DNA of 13,017 nucleotides from Chloroflexota bacterium (GTDB lineage Bacteria > Chloroflexota > Anaerolineae > Aggregatilineales > Aggregatilineaceae): positions 1 to 13,017 of the forward strand of contig JACRBK010000463.1 in the NCBI GenBank assembly GCA_016234525.1, given 5' to 3'. The translations under genes were made by a program, and so were the position numbers. Below, piece by piece: positions 1 through 7,700 of the stretch. Each line of letters opens with the position of its first letter. The first letter of the stretch is position 1. The notes under the pieces were generated by a model, which saw only the letters and a list, made by a program, of their open reading frames with translations, was not told the origin of the DNA and searched no databases.

Positions 1-1185
1 AAACACGCGCCATATAAGGCGCTGGCTGAAACCGAAACCGAATTTCTATCGCCCTGGGGGAATATGCTGCCGCCGTTCAGCCTATCGCCCGCAGTGCCTG
101 GCGTGCTGAACCTGCTCGAGGAACTCTATGCTGAACTGCTGCCCAACTTCACCAGCGGCATGTTTAACGTCGGCTGTGATGAGACGGTTGATCTCGGCCT
201 GGGACACAGCAAAACGTTAGTCGAGCAAAAAGGCAAGGGGCGCGTTTATCTGGATTTTCTGCTCGAAATTTATCGCCGCGTCCAGTCGCACGGGCGGACG
301 ATGCAGTTTTGGGGAGACATCATCAACCAGTACCCCGAACTCGTACGTGAAATCCCCGGCAACACCATCGCGCTCGAATGGGGTTATGAGGCCGATCACG
401 ATTTCGCCGGCAAATCAAAACTTTTCGCGGATTCAGGCGTACCTTTTTATGTCTGCCCTGGCACGTCAAGCTGGCGCACGATTGCCGGGCGTACCGATAA
501 TTGCACCGGCAATATCCTTAACGCGGTAGAAAACGGGCTAAGACATGGTGCCACAGGCGTGCTGAATACCGATTGGGGCGACGAAGGCCACTGGCAGTCG
601 CTCCCGATCAGTTATCTCGGTTTTGTGTATGGCGCGGCGATGAGTTGGGCCTATACTCAAAATCTCGAACTCAATTTGCCTGCCGCGTTGGATGCGTTCG
701 CTTTCCGTGATCGAGCCGGGGTAATGGGCCAATTGGCGGCTGATCTCGGCAATGCCTACCGAATTCCCGGTCTGCTGATCTCGAATAGCAGCCTGATGTT
801 TACGCTGTATCAGAGACCGTTGAACAAAATTCGCGCTCATTTTGGCAGCACAGCGGATGATGACCGGCAGTTGATAGACAAACTTCAAGCTGTGATCGAT
901 TATGTGGGTGGCGTGATCGGCAAACTGCCCGGCGCGCAGATGGCCGTCCCTGACGCCGATCTGATTCAGCGTGAGTTTGCACTCGCGGCGCGGATGTTGA
1001 TTCACGGCGCAAAACGTGGTTTGTTGCAGATCAACGGTGGTGGGCAAGCGAAACACGCTCTGGCGGCGGATCTCGAAACGATTGAAGCCGAATACCGCGA
1101 GGTGTGGCTGGCGCGCAACCGTCCCGGTGGGTTGGATGACAGCGCCCGGCGTTTGACGCAGGCGCGTGGGTTGTACCAGGAATAG
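1..1185 (+). CDS. Beta-N-acetylhexosaminidase-like glycoside hydrolase (GH20 type), 5' truncated
   Basis: The reading frame is open from base 1 to a TAG at 1183-1185, so only the C-terminal 394 residues are present. The first ATG at 64 is probably internal, because the frame continues upstream without a stop. The segment FNVGCDETVDLG carries an Asp-Glu pair (visible residues 60-61) that matches the catalytic Asp-Glu of GH20, where Asp helps the substrate acetamido group attack and Glu is the general acid. Further GH20-like segments are MQFWGDII, IALEWGYEA, and the DWGDEGHWQSLPISYLGF block late in the barrel. Expected role: release of terminal N-acetylhexosamine from glycans or cell-wall fragments. 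The N-terminus is missing, so secretion cannot be judged. A serine hydrolase gene follows 73 nt downstream on the same strand. Family assignment is fairly secure. Exact substrate (GlcNAc, GalNAc or other) is not. Confidence 0.8.
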   Translation, partial: KHAPYKALAETETEFLSPWGNMLPPFSLSPAVPGVLNLLEELYAELLPNFTSGMFNVGCDETVDLGLGHSKTLVEQKGKGRVYLDFLLEIYRRVQSHGRTMQFWGDIINQYPELVREIPGNTIALEWGYEADHDFAGKSKLFADSGVPFYVCPGTSSWRTIAGRTDNCTGNILNAVENGLRHGATGVLNTDWGDEGHWQSLPISYLGFVYGAAMSWAYTQNLELNLPAALDAFAFRDRAGVMGQLAADLGNAYRIPGLLISNSSLMFTLYQRPLNKIRAHFGSTADDDRQLIDKLQAVIDYVGGVIGKLPGAQMAVPDADLIQREFALAARMLIHGAKRGLLQINGGGQAKHALAADLETIEAEYREVWLARNRPGGLDDSARRLTQARGLYQE

Positions 1186-1205
1186 GCGTTATTTCTTCAA
1201 GCTGC

Positions 1206-1236
1206 TGTAGGGGAGTGGCGGCGTTGCTCCCCTACA
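1206..1236. repeat. Perfect 10-bp inverted repeat (hairpin) between the GH20 and serine hydrolase genes
   Basis: TGTAGGGGAG (1206-1215) is exactly complementary to CTCCCCTACA (1227-1236), with an 11-nt loop. The stem is followed by an A-rich run, not a T-run, on the + strand. It is therefore not a classical intrinsic terminator. It resembles short intergenic REP-like palindromes. A similar GGGG/CCCC hairpin lies at 9957-9979. Confidence 0.6.
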
Positions 1237-1258
1237 AAAAAGAGAAGGATCGGAAAAG

Positions 1259-2677
1259 ATGGCTCTACACGACTGGCTTATTTCGACTCCGGAAGCGCAG
1301 GGTGTTGATTCTCAAAAACTGCTTGATCTATTGGATTATGCGCGCGCGCAGCGTCTCAACCTGCACAGCTTGTTGATCGCGCGCAGCGGGCGGTTAGTCC
1401 TTGAAGCCTATTTCCACCCCTACCACACGGATTCGCAGCACGATATGCGCTCGATTGCCAAAAGCGTGACGGCGCTGCTGGTCGGGATCGCGCTGCACGA
1501 AGGAAAACTCACCAGCCTGGATCAGCCGGTACTGAGCTTTTTCCCAAAGCGCACGGTGGCTCACCGTGACGTGCGTAAAGAAGCCATGACACTGCGCCAC
1601 CTGCTCAACATGTCATCCGGTCTGGCGTTGACCGATGCGGATACCTGGCACTGCCTCACCGAAGCCGACGCGCTGCAATGGGCGCTCGATGCGCCGGTCG
1701 AGACCGAACCGGGCGCGCAAATGGTTTACAGCAGCGCCAATTATTACCTGCTCTCCGCCGTGCTTCAGCAGGCGACCGGGCAAACGCTGGCGGATTATGC
1801 CCAAACGAAATTATTCGCCCCCCTGGGGATTGGGGAGGTGCGCTGGCAGTCCAGCCAGCAGGGGATCACGCTTGGTTGGGGCGGGCTGTGGTTGGCCTCA
1901 CGCGATCTGGCGAAATTGGGCGCGCTGATTTTGGCGGATGGGCAGTGGAATAGTGTTCAACTAGTGCCGAAAGCTTGGATCGATACGATCAGCCGAACTC
2001 AGGCCGAAAATACGAACTATGGGTTTGGCTGCTGGCTGGATGCAGAACGAGGCGCGGTGATTCTGTCGGGTTACGGCGGGCAGTTTTGCTGCCTGCTGCC
2101 CGGTTGTGATCTGGTGTTGGTTCTTACGGCAGGGCTGCGCGATCCATCATCGATTTTGAATCACCTGATGGATACATTTGTTTGCCCGGCGCTGCACCTG
2201 AACAGCCTGCCGGAGAATCCTGAAGTGGCGGCTGAACTGGTCGCGCGCGCGGCGGGACTGGGCCGCCCTCAATCACGTTCTTTACCTCCCCTGCCTGCCC
2301 TGGCTGTGCAGATTTCCGGCCAACGCTGGCAGTTGGATCAAAATGGCCTGGGGCTGACAGCCTTCACCCTGACCGTTCAAGGCTCTCTCCTGTCGCTGAC
2401 GCTCGAAGCGGGCGAGGATCGCGCCGTGATTCCCCTGGCGATGGATAGCGTGCTGCGCGATGTGTTGGTAGAGCGTCTGGGTGGGATGGCAGATCATGAT
2501 CGAATGGCCGCCGTTGGCGGTTGGCGCGAAGGTCGCACGCTGGTGATGCATTGGTATTCTATCAATAACCCGGAATACTGGGGCGTGGCGATCACTTTTG
2601 AGGGCCAACAGGCCGTGTTACGCTGGGAGGATGTGCTCTCCGGGTATGGCGAAACTGTCACTGCGCGGCAGGCATAA
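1259..2677 (+). CDS. Serine hydrolase, class C beta-lactamase / penicillin-binding-like fold
   Basis: This 472-residue protein has the active-site signatures of the beta-lactamase-related serine hydrolases. They are SIAK (S65 to K68, the SxxK nucleophile motif in MRSIAKSVTAL), VYSSANYY (Y157, the catalytic Tyr region) and GYGGQ (271-275), which takes the place of the KTG/HxG motif. LRHLLNMSSGL and LFAPLGI are typical framework segments. Residues from about 320 to the end form a C-terminal extension of beta-rich character seen in some EstB/NylB-like members. No signal peptide or membrane segment is visible, so it is probably cytoplasmic. The ATG at 1259 is preceded by AGAAGGA at 1243-1249. Such proteins act as esterases, amidases or D-amino-acid peptidases, and the substrate cannot be read from sequence. 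It sits 73 nt after the GH20 gene, so co-transcription is plausible. A true antibiotic-resistance beta-lactamase is unlikely because there is no export signal. Confidence 0.85.
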   Translation: MALHDWLISTPEAQGVDSQKLLDLLDYARAQRLNLHSLLIARSGRLVLEAYFHPYHTDSQHDMRSIAKSVTALLVGIALHEGKLTSLDQPVLSFFPKRTVAHRDVRKEAMTLRHLLNMSSGLALTDADTWHCLTEADALQWALDAPVETEPGAQMVYSSANYYLLSAVLQQATGQTLADYAQTKLFAPLGIGEVRWQSSQQGITLGWGGLWLASRDLAKLGALILADGQWNSVQLVPKAWIDTISRTQAENTNYGFGCWLDAERGAVILSGYGGQFCCLLPGCDLVLVLTAGLRDPSSILNHLMDTFVCPALHLNSLPENPEVAAELVARAAGLGRPQSRSLPPLPALAVQISGQRWQLDQNGLGLTAFTLTVQGSLLSLTLEAGEDRAVIPLAMDSVLRDVLVERLGGMADHDRMAAVGGWREGRTLVMHWYSINNPEYWGVAITFEGQQAVLRWEDVLSGYGETVTARQA

Positions 2678-2706
2678 ACGAACAAAACGCAGCAAGCCGC
2701 GTTCTG
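2670..2706 (-). terminator. Weak candidate terminator of the amrS/barrel cluster
   Basis: Read on the minus strand, CAGAACGC (2706-2699) pairs with GCGTTTTG (2690-2683) around an 8-nt loop, with one G-T pair. A T-rich tract TTCGTTT follows. It lies 56 nt past the last stop of the minus-strand cluster, and its distal end touches the end of the convergent serine hydrolase gene. The T-tract is interrupted, so the call is tentative. Confidence 0.4.
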
Positions 2707-2761
2707 CTGAAAATAGCTGGTATTGGGCTTGAATATCAAGTCTTAGTTTTGATCGTTGAGA

Positions 2762-3046
2762 TCAGTATTCTCCGGTCTCGACGGCCTCGACGATGCGCAC
2801 CTGGGGATTCATCATGATCGTCCCTTCGACACGTCCCCATAAGGCGCGTAATGCGCCGAGCATGGTTTCAGCCTGGCGCGCAGTATCAAATTCAAGGTCG
2901 ATCATCACGTAGTTAGCGTTGTCGAGTGGTCGTAAGACCCGGTAGCGGCGTACACCCGATTTTTCTCGGCTGACAGGATCGCTGTCAAAGGCCCGTTTCC
3001 AGGCGTCGTAGTCGGGGACTGGATGTTCAATTCGCAGGATAACCAT
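2762..3046 (-). CDS. Small dimeric alpha/beta-barrel (ABM-like) protein, function unknown
   Basis: This 94-residue soluble protein begins MVILRIEHPVPDYDAWKRAF. That matches the opening beta-strand and helix of ferredoxin-like dimeric alpha/beta-barrel proteins (antibiotic-biosynthesis-monooxygenase-like, often labelled cyclase or hypothetical). The order strand, helix, strand (GVRRYRVLR), strand (NYVMIDLEFDT), helix (QAETMLGALRALW), strand (QVRIVEAVE) fits one such domain. No catalytic residue set or cofactor motif can be assigned. The ATG at 3046 is 14 nt past the stop of the upstream gene. AGGA lies directly after that stop, about 10 nt ahead of the start, which suggests translational coupling. 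It is the last gene of the amrS cluster. Members of this fold can be enzymes, heme-handling proteins or stress proteins, so no function is proposed. Confidence 0.75.
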   Translation of the reverse strand: MVILRIEHPVPDYDAWKRAFDSDPVSREKSGVRRYRVLRPLDNANYVMIDLEFDTARQAETMLGALRALWGRVEGTIMMNPQVRIVEAVETGEY

Positions 3047-3060
3047 TTCATTGCATCCTA

Positions 3061-3393
3061 TTAAAACTGAAAGCCCGATCTAAAACGTACTACTTTCCGG
3101 CTGTAATGGGTGACATGTTCCATTAGCTGGTTTTCGAGTTCCTGCCATTTATCACTATTCAGAATATCCTGGATGGTTTCTAAATCTTCGGACACATACT
3201 CCACCTGGCGCACGCGAATATCATCGCCGACCTGCCCCGGAATATTGTGAAAAGCACGAAAAAGATACAGTCCCATCTCTTGCAGTGCCGGGACCATCTC
3301 AGACATGACAAACTGGTAATACGTTTCGGTATCTCCCATAGCAAGATCGTAATATAAAATCAGTTTGTAGCGCGGGATGATGTGTTTAGTCAT
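3061..3393 (-). CDS. Conserved small protein, probable dimeric alpha/beta barrel, function unknown
   Basis: The preferred start is the ATG at 3393, giving 110 residues beginning MTKHIIPRYKLILYYDL. A TTG-initiated extension up to 3444 is in frame but starts at the very end of amrS and adds 17 low-complexity residues. AGGA sits about 13 nt before the chosen ATG. The pattern of an opening strand (YKLILYYDL), a helix (TETYYQFVMSEMVPALQEM), strands around FRAFHNIPG and RVRQVEYVSE, a helix (LETIQDILNSDKWQELENQL) and a final strand (RKVVRFRSGFQF) suggests a ferredoxin-like dimeric barrel. It lies between amrS (51 nt gap) and another barrel gene (14 nt gap), all on the minus strand. Its recurring short length and conserved-looking ends suggest a genuine family, but I do not recognise a function. 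Confidence 0.75.
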   Translation of the reverse strand: MTKHIIPRYKLILYYDLAMGDTETYYQFVMSEMVPALQEMGLYLFRAFHNIPGQVGDDIRVRQVEYVSEDLETIQDILNSDKWQELENQLMEHVTHYSRKVVRFRSGFQF

Positions 3394-3444
3394 AGAGCGC
3401 GTCGGTCCTAGTCTTTGATGGTCTGGTGGCAAGTAACGGTTCAA

Positions 3445-4515
3445 TCAGGTCCAGATGCCGGGGATTCGTGTACCGCAGTCTGGGCAAGCCCCCCCGGTCT
3501 GAGACAAACGGTTTTCGATCACAGTAAATCCTCGCCGCCGGATCAGCGTTTTTTGACACTGTGGGCAGCGCGTATCTTCCCATTCGGCGGTGCGACCGGG
3601 AATATTCCCGGCGTATACATACTTTAGCCCGGCTTCGGTCCCAATTTCCGCCGCGCGCATCAAGGTATCAGAAGGCGTGCGTTCACGGTCGGTCATTTTG
3701 TAATCGGGATGGAAGGCGGTCACATGCCAGGGAATCTCTGGTGACACGCTGCGGATATAACGCGCCGCGTCCCACAGTTCTTCATTACTATCGTTCAATC
3801 CCGGCACGATCAAGGTCAGCACTTCGAGCCATATTCCGGCTTCATACACAAGTTTGATAGTATCTAGCACATGTTGCAGCACACCGCCCAAATATTTGCG
3901 GTAATGTGCGTCTTGCATGGTCTTGAGATCGATCTTGTAGCCGTCTAACCAGGGCTTGAGATAGTCAATGACTTCGGGCGTGCCGTTGCCGTTAGAGATA
4001 TAGAACGTCCGCATCCCATTCTGGCGCGCCTGTTTGAACACCTCCACCGCCCATTCGGTCGTGATCAATGGCTCGTTGTAGGTACTGGCAATCGCGCGAA
4101 TATGGTGACGTTTGCCCAGCGCCATCAGATCGTCCGCCGTCATCGGGATATAATCTCGCCCGGCGGCTTCATCGCGCAGCGTTTGCGAAATCTCCCAGTT
4201 CTGGCAGTAGTGGCAGTGAAAATCACAGCCGAGCATCCCAAAACTGAGAATCGTCGCGCCGGGCTGCACATGGAAAAATGGTTTTTTCTCAATCGGATCG
4301 ATCTGGAGCGCGCCCACATAGTGGTGTGGGACGCGCAGCGTTCCCCCGTCGTTGTAGCGTACTTTGCAGATTCCCCGCCGGCCCTCTTTGAGCAAACAGC
4401 GATGACCGCAGGCGACGCAGCGTATTTTCTTTTCTTCTGCATCAACGACTTCAAATAGATCGCCTGGACGGGTCATCTGGTCTAGTTGATCTTGCAGGCT
4501 CAATGATGCTGACAT
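3445..4515 (-). CDS. amrS: AmmeMemoRadiSam system radical SAM enzyme (AmrS-like)
   Basis: This 356-residue protein is related to pyruvate formate-lyase activating enzymes. The radical SAM cluster motif CDFHCHYC is CxxxCxxC with C97, C101 and C104, followed by QNWEIS, characteristic of this subfamily. An N-terminal cysteine cluster (C33, C36, C40, C50 in CVACGHRCLLKEGRRGIC) and a C-terminal pair of CPxC knuckles (C317/C320 and C344/C347) probably bind metal. The segments STYNEPLITTEW, YISNGNGTPEVIDYLKPWLDGYKIDLK and WHVTAFHPDY fit the radical SAM barrel. The family is named for its usual association with AMMECR1 and Memo proteins, but neither is encoded here. Instead two small alpha/beta-barrel genes follow. 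The reaction of AmrS enzymes is not something I can state. The enzyme is expected to be a cytoplasmic [4Fe-4S] protein that cleaves S-adenosylmethionine reductively. The RBS is weak (GCGGGG upstream). Confidence 0.85.
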   Translation of the reverse strand: MSASLSLQDQLDQMTRPGDLFEVVDAEEKKIRCVACGHRCLLKEGRRGICKVRYNDGGTLRVPHHYVGALQIDPIEKKPFFHVQPGATILSFGMLGCDFHCHYCQNWEISQTLRDEAAGRDYIPMTADDLMALGKRHHIRAIASTYNEPLITTEWAVEVFKQARQNGMRTFYISNGNGTPEVIDYLKPWLDGYKIDLKTMQDAHYRKYLGGVLQHVLDTIKLVYEAGIWLEVLTLIVPGLNDSNEELWDAARYIRSVSPEIPWHVTAFHPDYKMTDRERTPSDTLMRAAEIGTEAGLKYVYAGNIPGRTAEWEDTRCPQCQKTLIRRRGFTVIENRLSQTGGACPDCGTRIPGIWT

Positions 4516-4629
4516 GGAAAACCCCGCATTTTTGTTAGACCTTACTTTTCAGACTTTAGCACAAACAAAGGTGATCCGGTTACTAGATTTTTATATTTGT
4601 GGCGGCGTGTCAGCCTATACAAATCCAAC
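4516..4629. other. Intergenic region upstream of amrS
   Basis: This AT-rich gap precedes the minus-strand amrS start and lies beyond the pullulanase terminator. It should hold the promoter of the amrS cluster. I could not find a -35/-10 pair with good spacing. CTGACA read on the minus strand near 4609 is followed too closely by an AT-rich block to be convincing. Confidence 0.35.
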
Positions 4630-4656
4630 AAAAAAGGCCGGGGGCAAACCCCGGCC
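4629..4656 (-). terminator. Intrinsic terminator of the pullulanase gene
   Basis: On the minus strand GGCCGGGG (4656-4649) pairs with CCCCGGCC (4643-4636) in a perfect 8-bp GC-rich stem with a 5-nt loop. Six consecutive T residues (4635-4630) follow. It lies 48 nt past the TAA of the pullulanase gene. This is a textbook rho-independent terminator. Confidence 0.9.
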
Positions 4657-4672
4657 AATGATGTTATAACGG

Positions 4673-4695
4673 CTGCTCTTGTTTTGAAAGAGCAG
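4673..4695 (-). repeat. Second hairpin in the pullulanase 3' untranslated region
   Basis: CTGCTCTT (4673-4680) and AAGAGCAG (4688-4695) form a perfect 8-bp inverted repeat around a 7-nt loop. It lies between the stop codon and the main terminator. No T-tract follows, so it may protect the 3' end of the transcript or be incidental. Confidence 0.5.
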
Positions 4696-4703
4696 GTTGT
4701 GGG

Positions 4704-7700
4704 TTATTCGGGCAGCACAAAGACGGCGGTTGTGCGCGCCGGGACGGTGAAGGTTCCGGTTGCCGCGTCGAAGGCGGAAGTCTGAACCACCGGATCGGCG
4801 GACACGGCCTGAACGGGATGCAGTTGCAACGCCACATCGGCCAGATCGGCCTGGGTGAAGGTCACTTCATCGTCAGTGGCATTAAACAGCACCACTACCA
4901 GTTCGTGATCGGGGTCCAGGTCTTCCAGGTCGCCCATATCCGACACGCTCATCACGATCAGACCGGGAAGTTGTTCCGGCCCGGTGTTCTGGAAGGTGAG
5001 GCGGGCGATCACATCGTCGGCAGTGGTCAGGCGGAACAGCCGCGAACTCTTACGAATCTTCAGCATTTCCTGGAAATGCACCACCGACTGCACGATGTCG
5101 GCCTGCTGTGGTTGGATGTCAGGATTCGCCAGCAGCGGTTGAATCACCGGCCACATATCCTGGTTATTGGTATTGGGCAGCCCAACGGCCCAGTTATTGG
5201 TCATATAGGTGAAGTCGAGTTTGTTGAACCAATCGCCGGAGTTGTAGCTGTTACGATCCATCGACTTCGAGCGCAGCATATCCTGACCAGCGTGCAGGAA
5301 CGGCACACCCTGGCTCAGCGTGATGATGCTGATTCCCATGTTCTGCATCCGCACGCGGTCTGCGACGGTCGCTGATTCGGGCGCGGCATACTGGATTTTG
5401 TCGAACAGGGTTTCGTTGTCGTGCGCCTCGGCATAAGCGATCTGTTCTTGCGGATCGAGGGTATAACCGGCAGGGCTGCCATTATAATCCACTTCGGATC
5501 CCTTGATCACAGAACCGTCAGCGCCTTCAAATTCGTAGTTCGCCAGGTTGCCCGCTAACCCCACGCGGATCATATCCGCGAAGTGCAGCAGGCGGGCTTT
5601 TTGTTCGTCCTCGGTGCCGGGCGTGAAGCCGTTATTATCGTAATACAGGCCGTTGACGAAGCCCTGTTCCTGGCGTCCACCAAAGGGACTGCCGCCCCGG
5701 ATCGCATCGCGGATGCGGTCGTTAAATGTGCCGATTCCGGTGCCGGGCAGGTTCAACTGCGTGGCATTTGTGCCGCGCGCGTTTTGGGCAACTTCGCCGA
5801 AGTCCCAGCCTTCGCCATAAACGTAGATGGTCTTGCCGTCCACGCCATCAGCGTCGAGTGTCAGCGCATCGAGCGCCGCCCGCAGGTCTTCCATGTCCGA
5901 CTTCATGTGATGGCCCATCAGATCGAAGCGGTAGCCGTCGATCTTGTAGGCTTTGGACCACATGATCACCGAGTCGATCATGAGTTTTTCCATCATGGCG
6001 TTTTCGGTGGCGGTGTTTTCGCAGCAGGTGCTGTGTTCGACCCCGCCCAACGCATTCAAACGGTGATAATACCCCGGCACGACCTTATCCAGCACCGAGC
6101 GATCTCCCTGCCCGCTGGAATTGGTGTGGTTATACACGACATCCAGCACTACGCGCAGCCCGGCATCGTTGAGCGACTGCACCATACGCCGGAACTGCAA
6201 AATGCGGGTGGTTCCGTTCGGGTTGGTCGCGTAACTGCCTTCGGGGACGGTGTAATGGAACGGATCGTAACCCCAGTTGAACGCATCTTGATCACGGATC
6301 GGATCAATGAGCGCCTGCTGCTGGTCGGAGTCCGCGGGGAAGCTGGCAAGTTCTGCCGCATCAGGTTCGACTCGCTCGGCCTTGTTTTCGTTGATCGTGG
6401 CGATGTCGAACACGGGCAGCAGGTGGATATGCGTCAGGCCCGCCGCCGCGAGGTCCTTAAGATGCTGCATTCCCGCTGATTCCGGCGCGGTGAAAGCCAT
6501 GAAAGTTCCCTTCCAGGCATCCGGCACACCGGGATCACTCGCGCTGAAATCGCGCACATGCAGCTCGTACAGCACGATGTCTTCGGGTGTTTCGAGTGCG
6601 GGTTTAGTCATCTCGTTCCAACCGGGCGGCATCAGGCTCGTATCGTTGAGCAGGTCCACGATCTGGCTGCGCTGGCTGTTGGTCGAGAGGCTGACCGAAT
6701 AGGGATCGGTCACGAGGTTGTGTTCGACGGCGCCCGTCGATGGCACATAAACTTCGACTTCGTAGAGATAATATTGGTAGTTCCAGCCCGCCTCACCCGT
6801 GACGCTCCACACGCCGTATTCGGGATCGAGTGTCATATCGTAGACGGTACTGGCGGTGTCGGGTTTGGGATCGGCAAACAGGTGGAGTTTGACACTCTTT
6901 GCTGTCGGCGCCCACACTTTCAGGGTCGGCACGCCGTTATCGAAGATCAAACCCAGTTCGCCATCATAGGTGTACAGCGCATCCAACACGCCCGCGAACT
7001 GTACTGAAGTCGCATCGGTGATTTGGCCGCCGGTGCCGGTGATCGATATCGCGAACTGCCCCTTGAGAATATCAGGGATTTTCGGCAGGTCTTCGTCTTT
7101 GATAGTAAGCGCTGTATAACCTGCCAGGTGGGGGTACTCGGCGAGAATTTCTTCGCTCAGGCCATCAGTTTCCTTACGCAGCGAGATCGTTTCGCCGCCC
7201 ACCACTTTACCCTCTTCGATCTTCAATCCGCCGTCCGGTGCGTAGTGCAGTTTGTAGCTGGCGACTCCGCCCGGTTTCAGGTTCCAGGCGATGGTGTTTT
7301 CGTTCACCCAAACCGCTTTAGCGGTGTTCAGGTCGCCAATAGTCGCGCCTGCCGCTAGTGCCGCCGCGACTTCTTCTTCGGTTGCCACAGGTTCCTCGCT
7401 GACGGTAATGGTGATCATATTGTCGGCGGTGTTGTAGGTAAAGGTCACATTATGCCCCACTGCCGGGACGTTAAACAGGATATTCGGGCCGTTACCTGCG
7501 CCGTCCGCACCATAGTTCAAATCCCAACTCTGGTTATAGGCGACTTTTGCTTCCCAGTCGCCCGCTGGGATCATGGACGTGGAGAAGGCATACACGCCGT
7601 CGCCGTCCGGGTCTTGCAGCAGCGAGCGCAGGCAGTCGGGCGCCCAGTCGCCGGGGCAGCCAATCCCCGCCTGGTAACTGCCGGGGACATTAGCAAGGAT

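Noticed and set aside
538..1056. 172-codon minus-strand frame opposite the GH20 gene
   Set aside because: It lies wholly within a clear coding region on the other strand and shows no protein-family features.
2728..2766. Small palindromes (CTTGA/TCAAG and TGATC/GATCA) in the gap after the serine hydrolase gene
   Set aside because: Five-bp arms in AT-rich DNA are expected by chance, and no T-tract or promoter element goes with them.
3394..3444. TTG-initiated extension of the first small barrel protein
   Set aside because: It begins directly at the amrS stop without a ribosome binding site between the genes and adds residues that do not fit the barrel fold.
5583..6479. 298-codon open frame on the + strand inside the pullulanase gene
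   Set aside because: It is exactly antisense to the GH13 catalytic domain, has no recognisable domain, and its composition (many His, Arg, Gln and Val) is that of a complement-strand frame.
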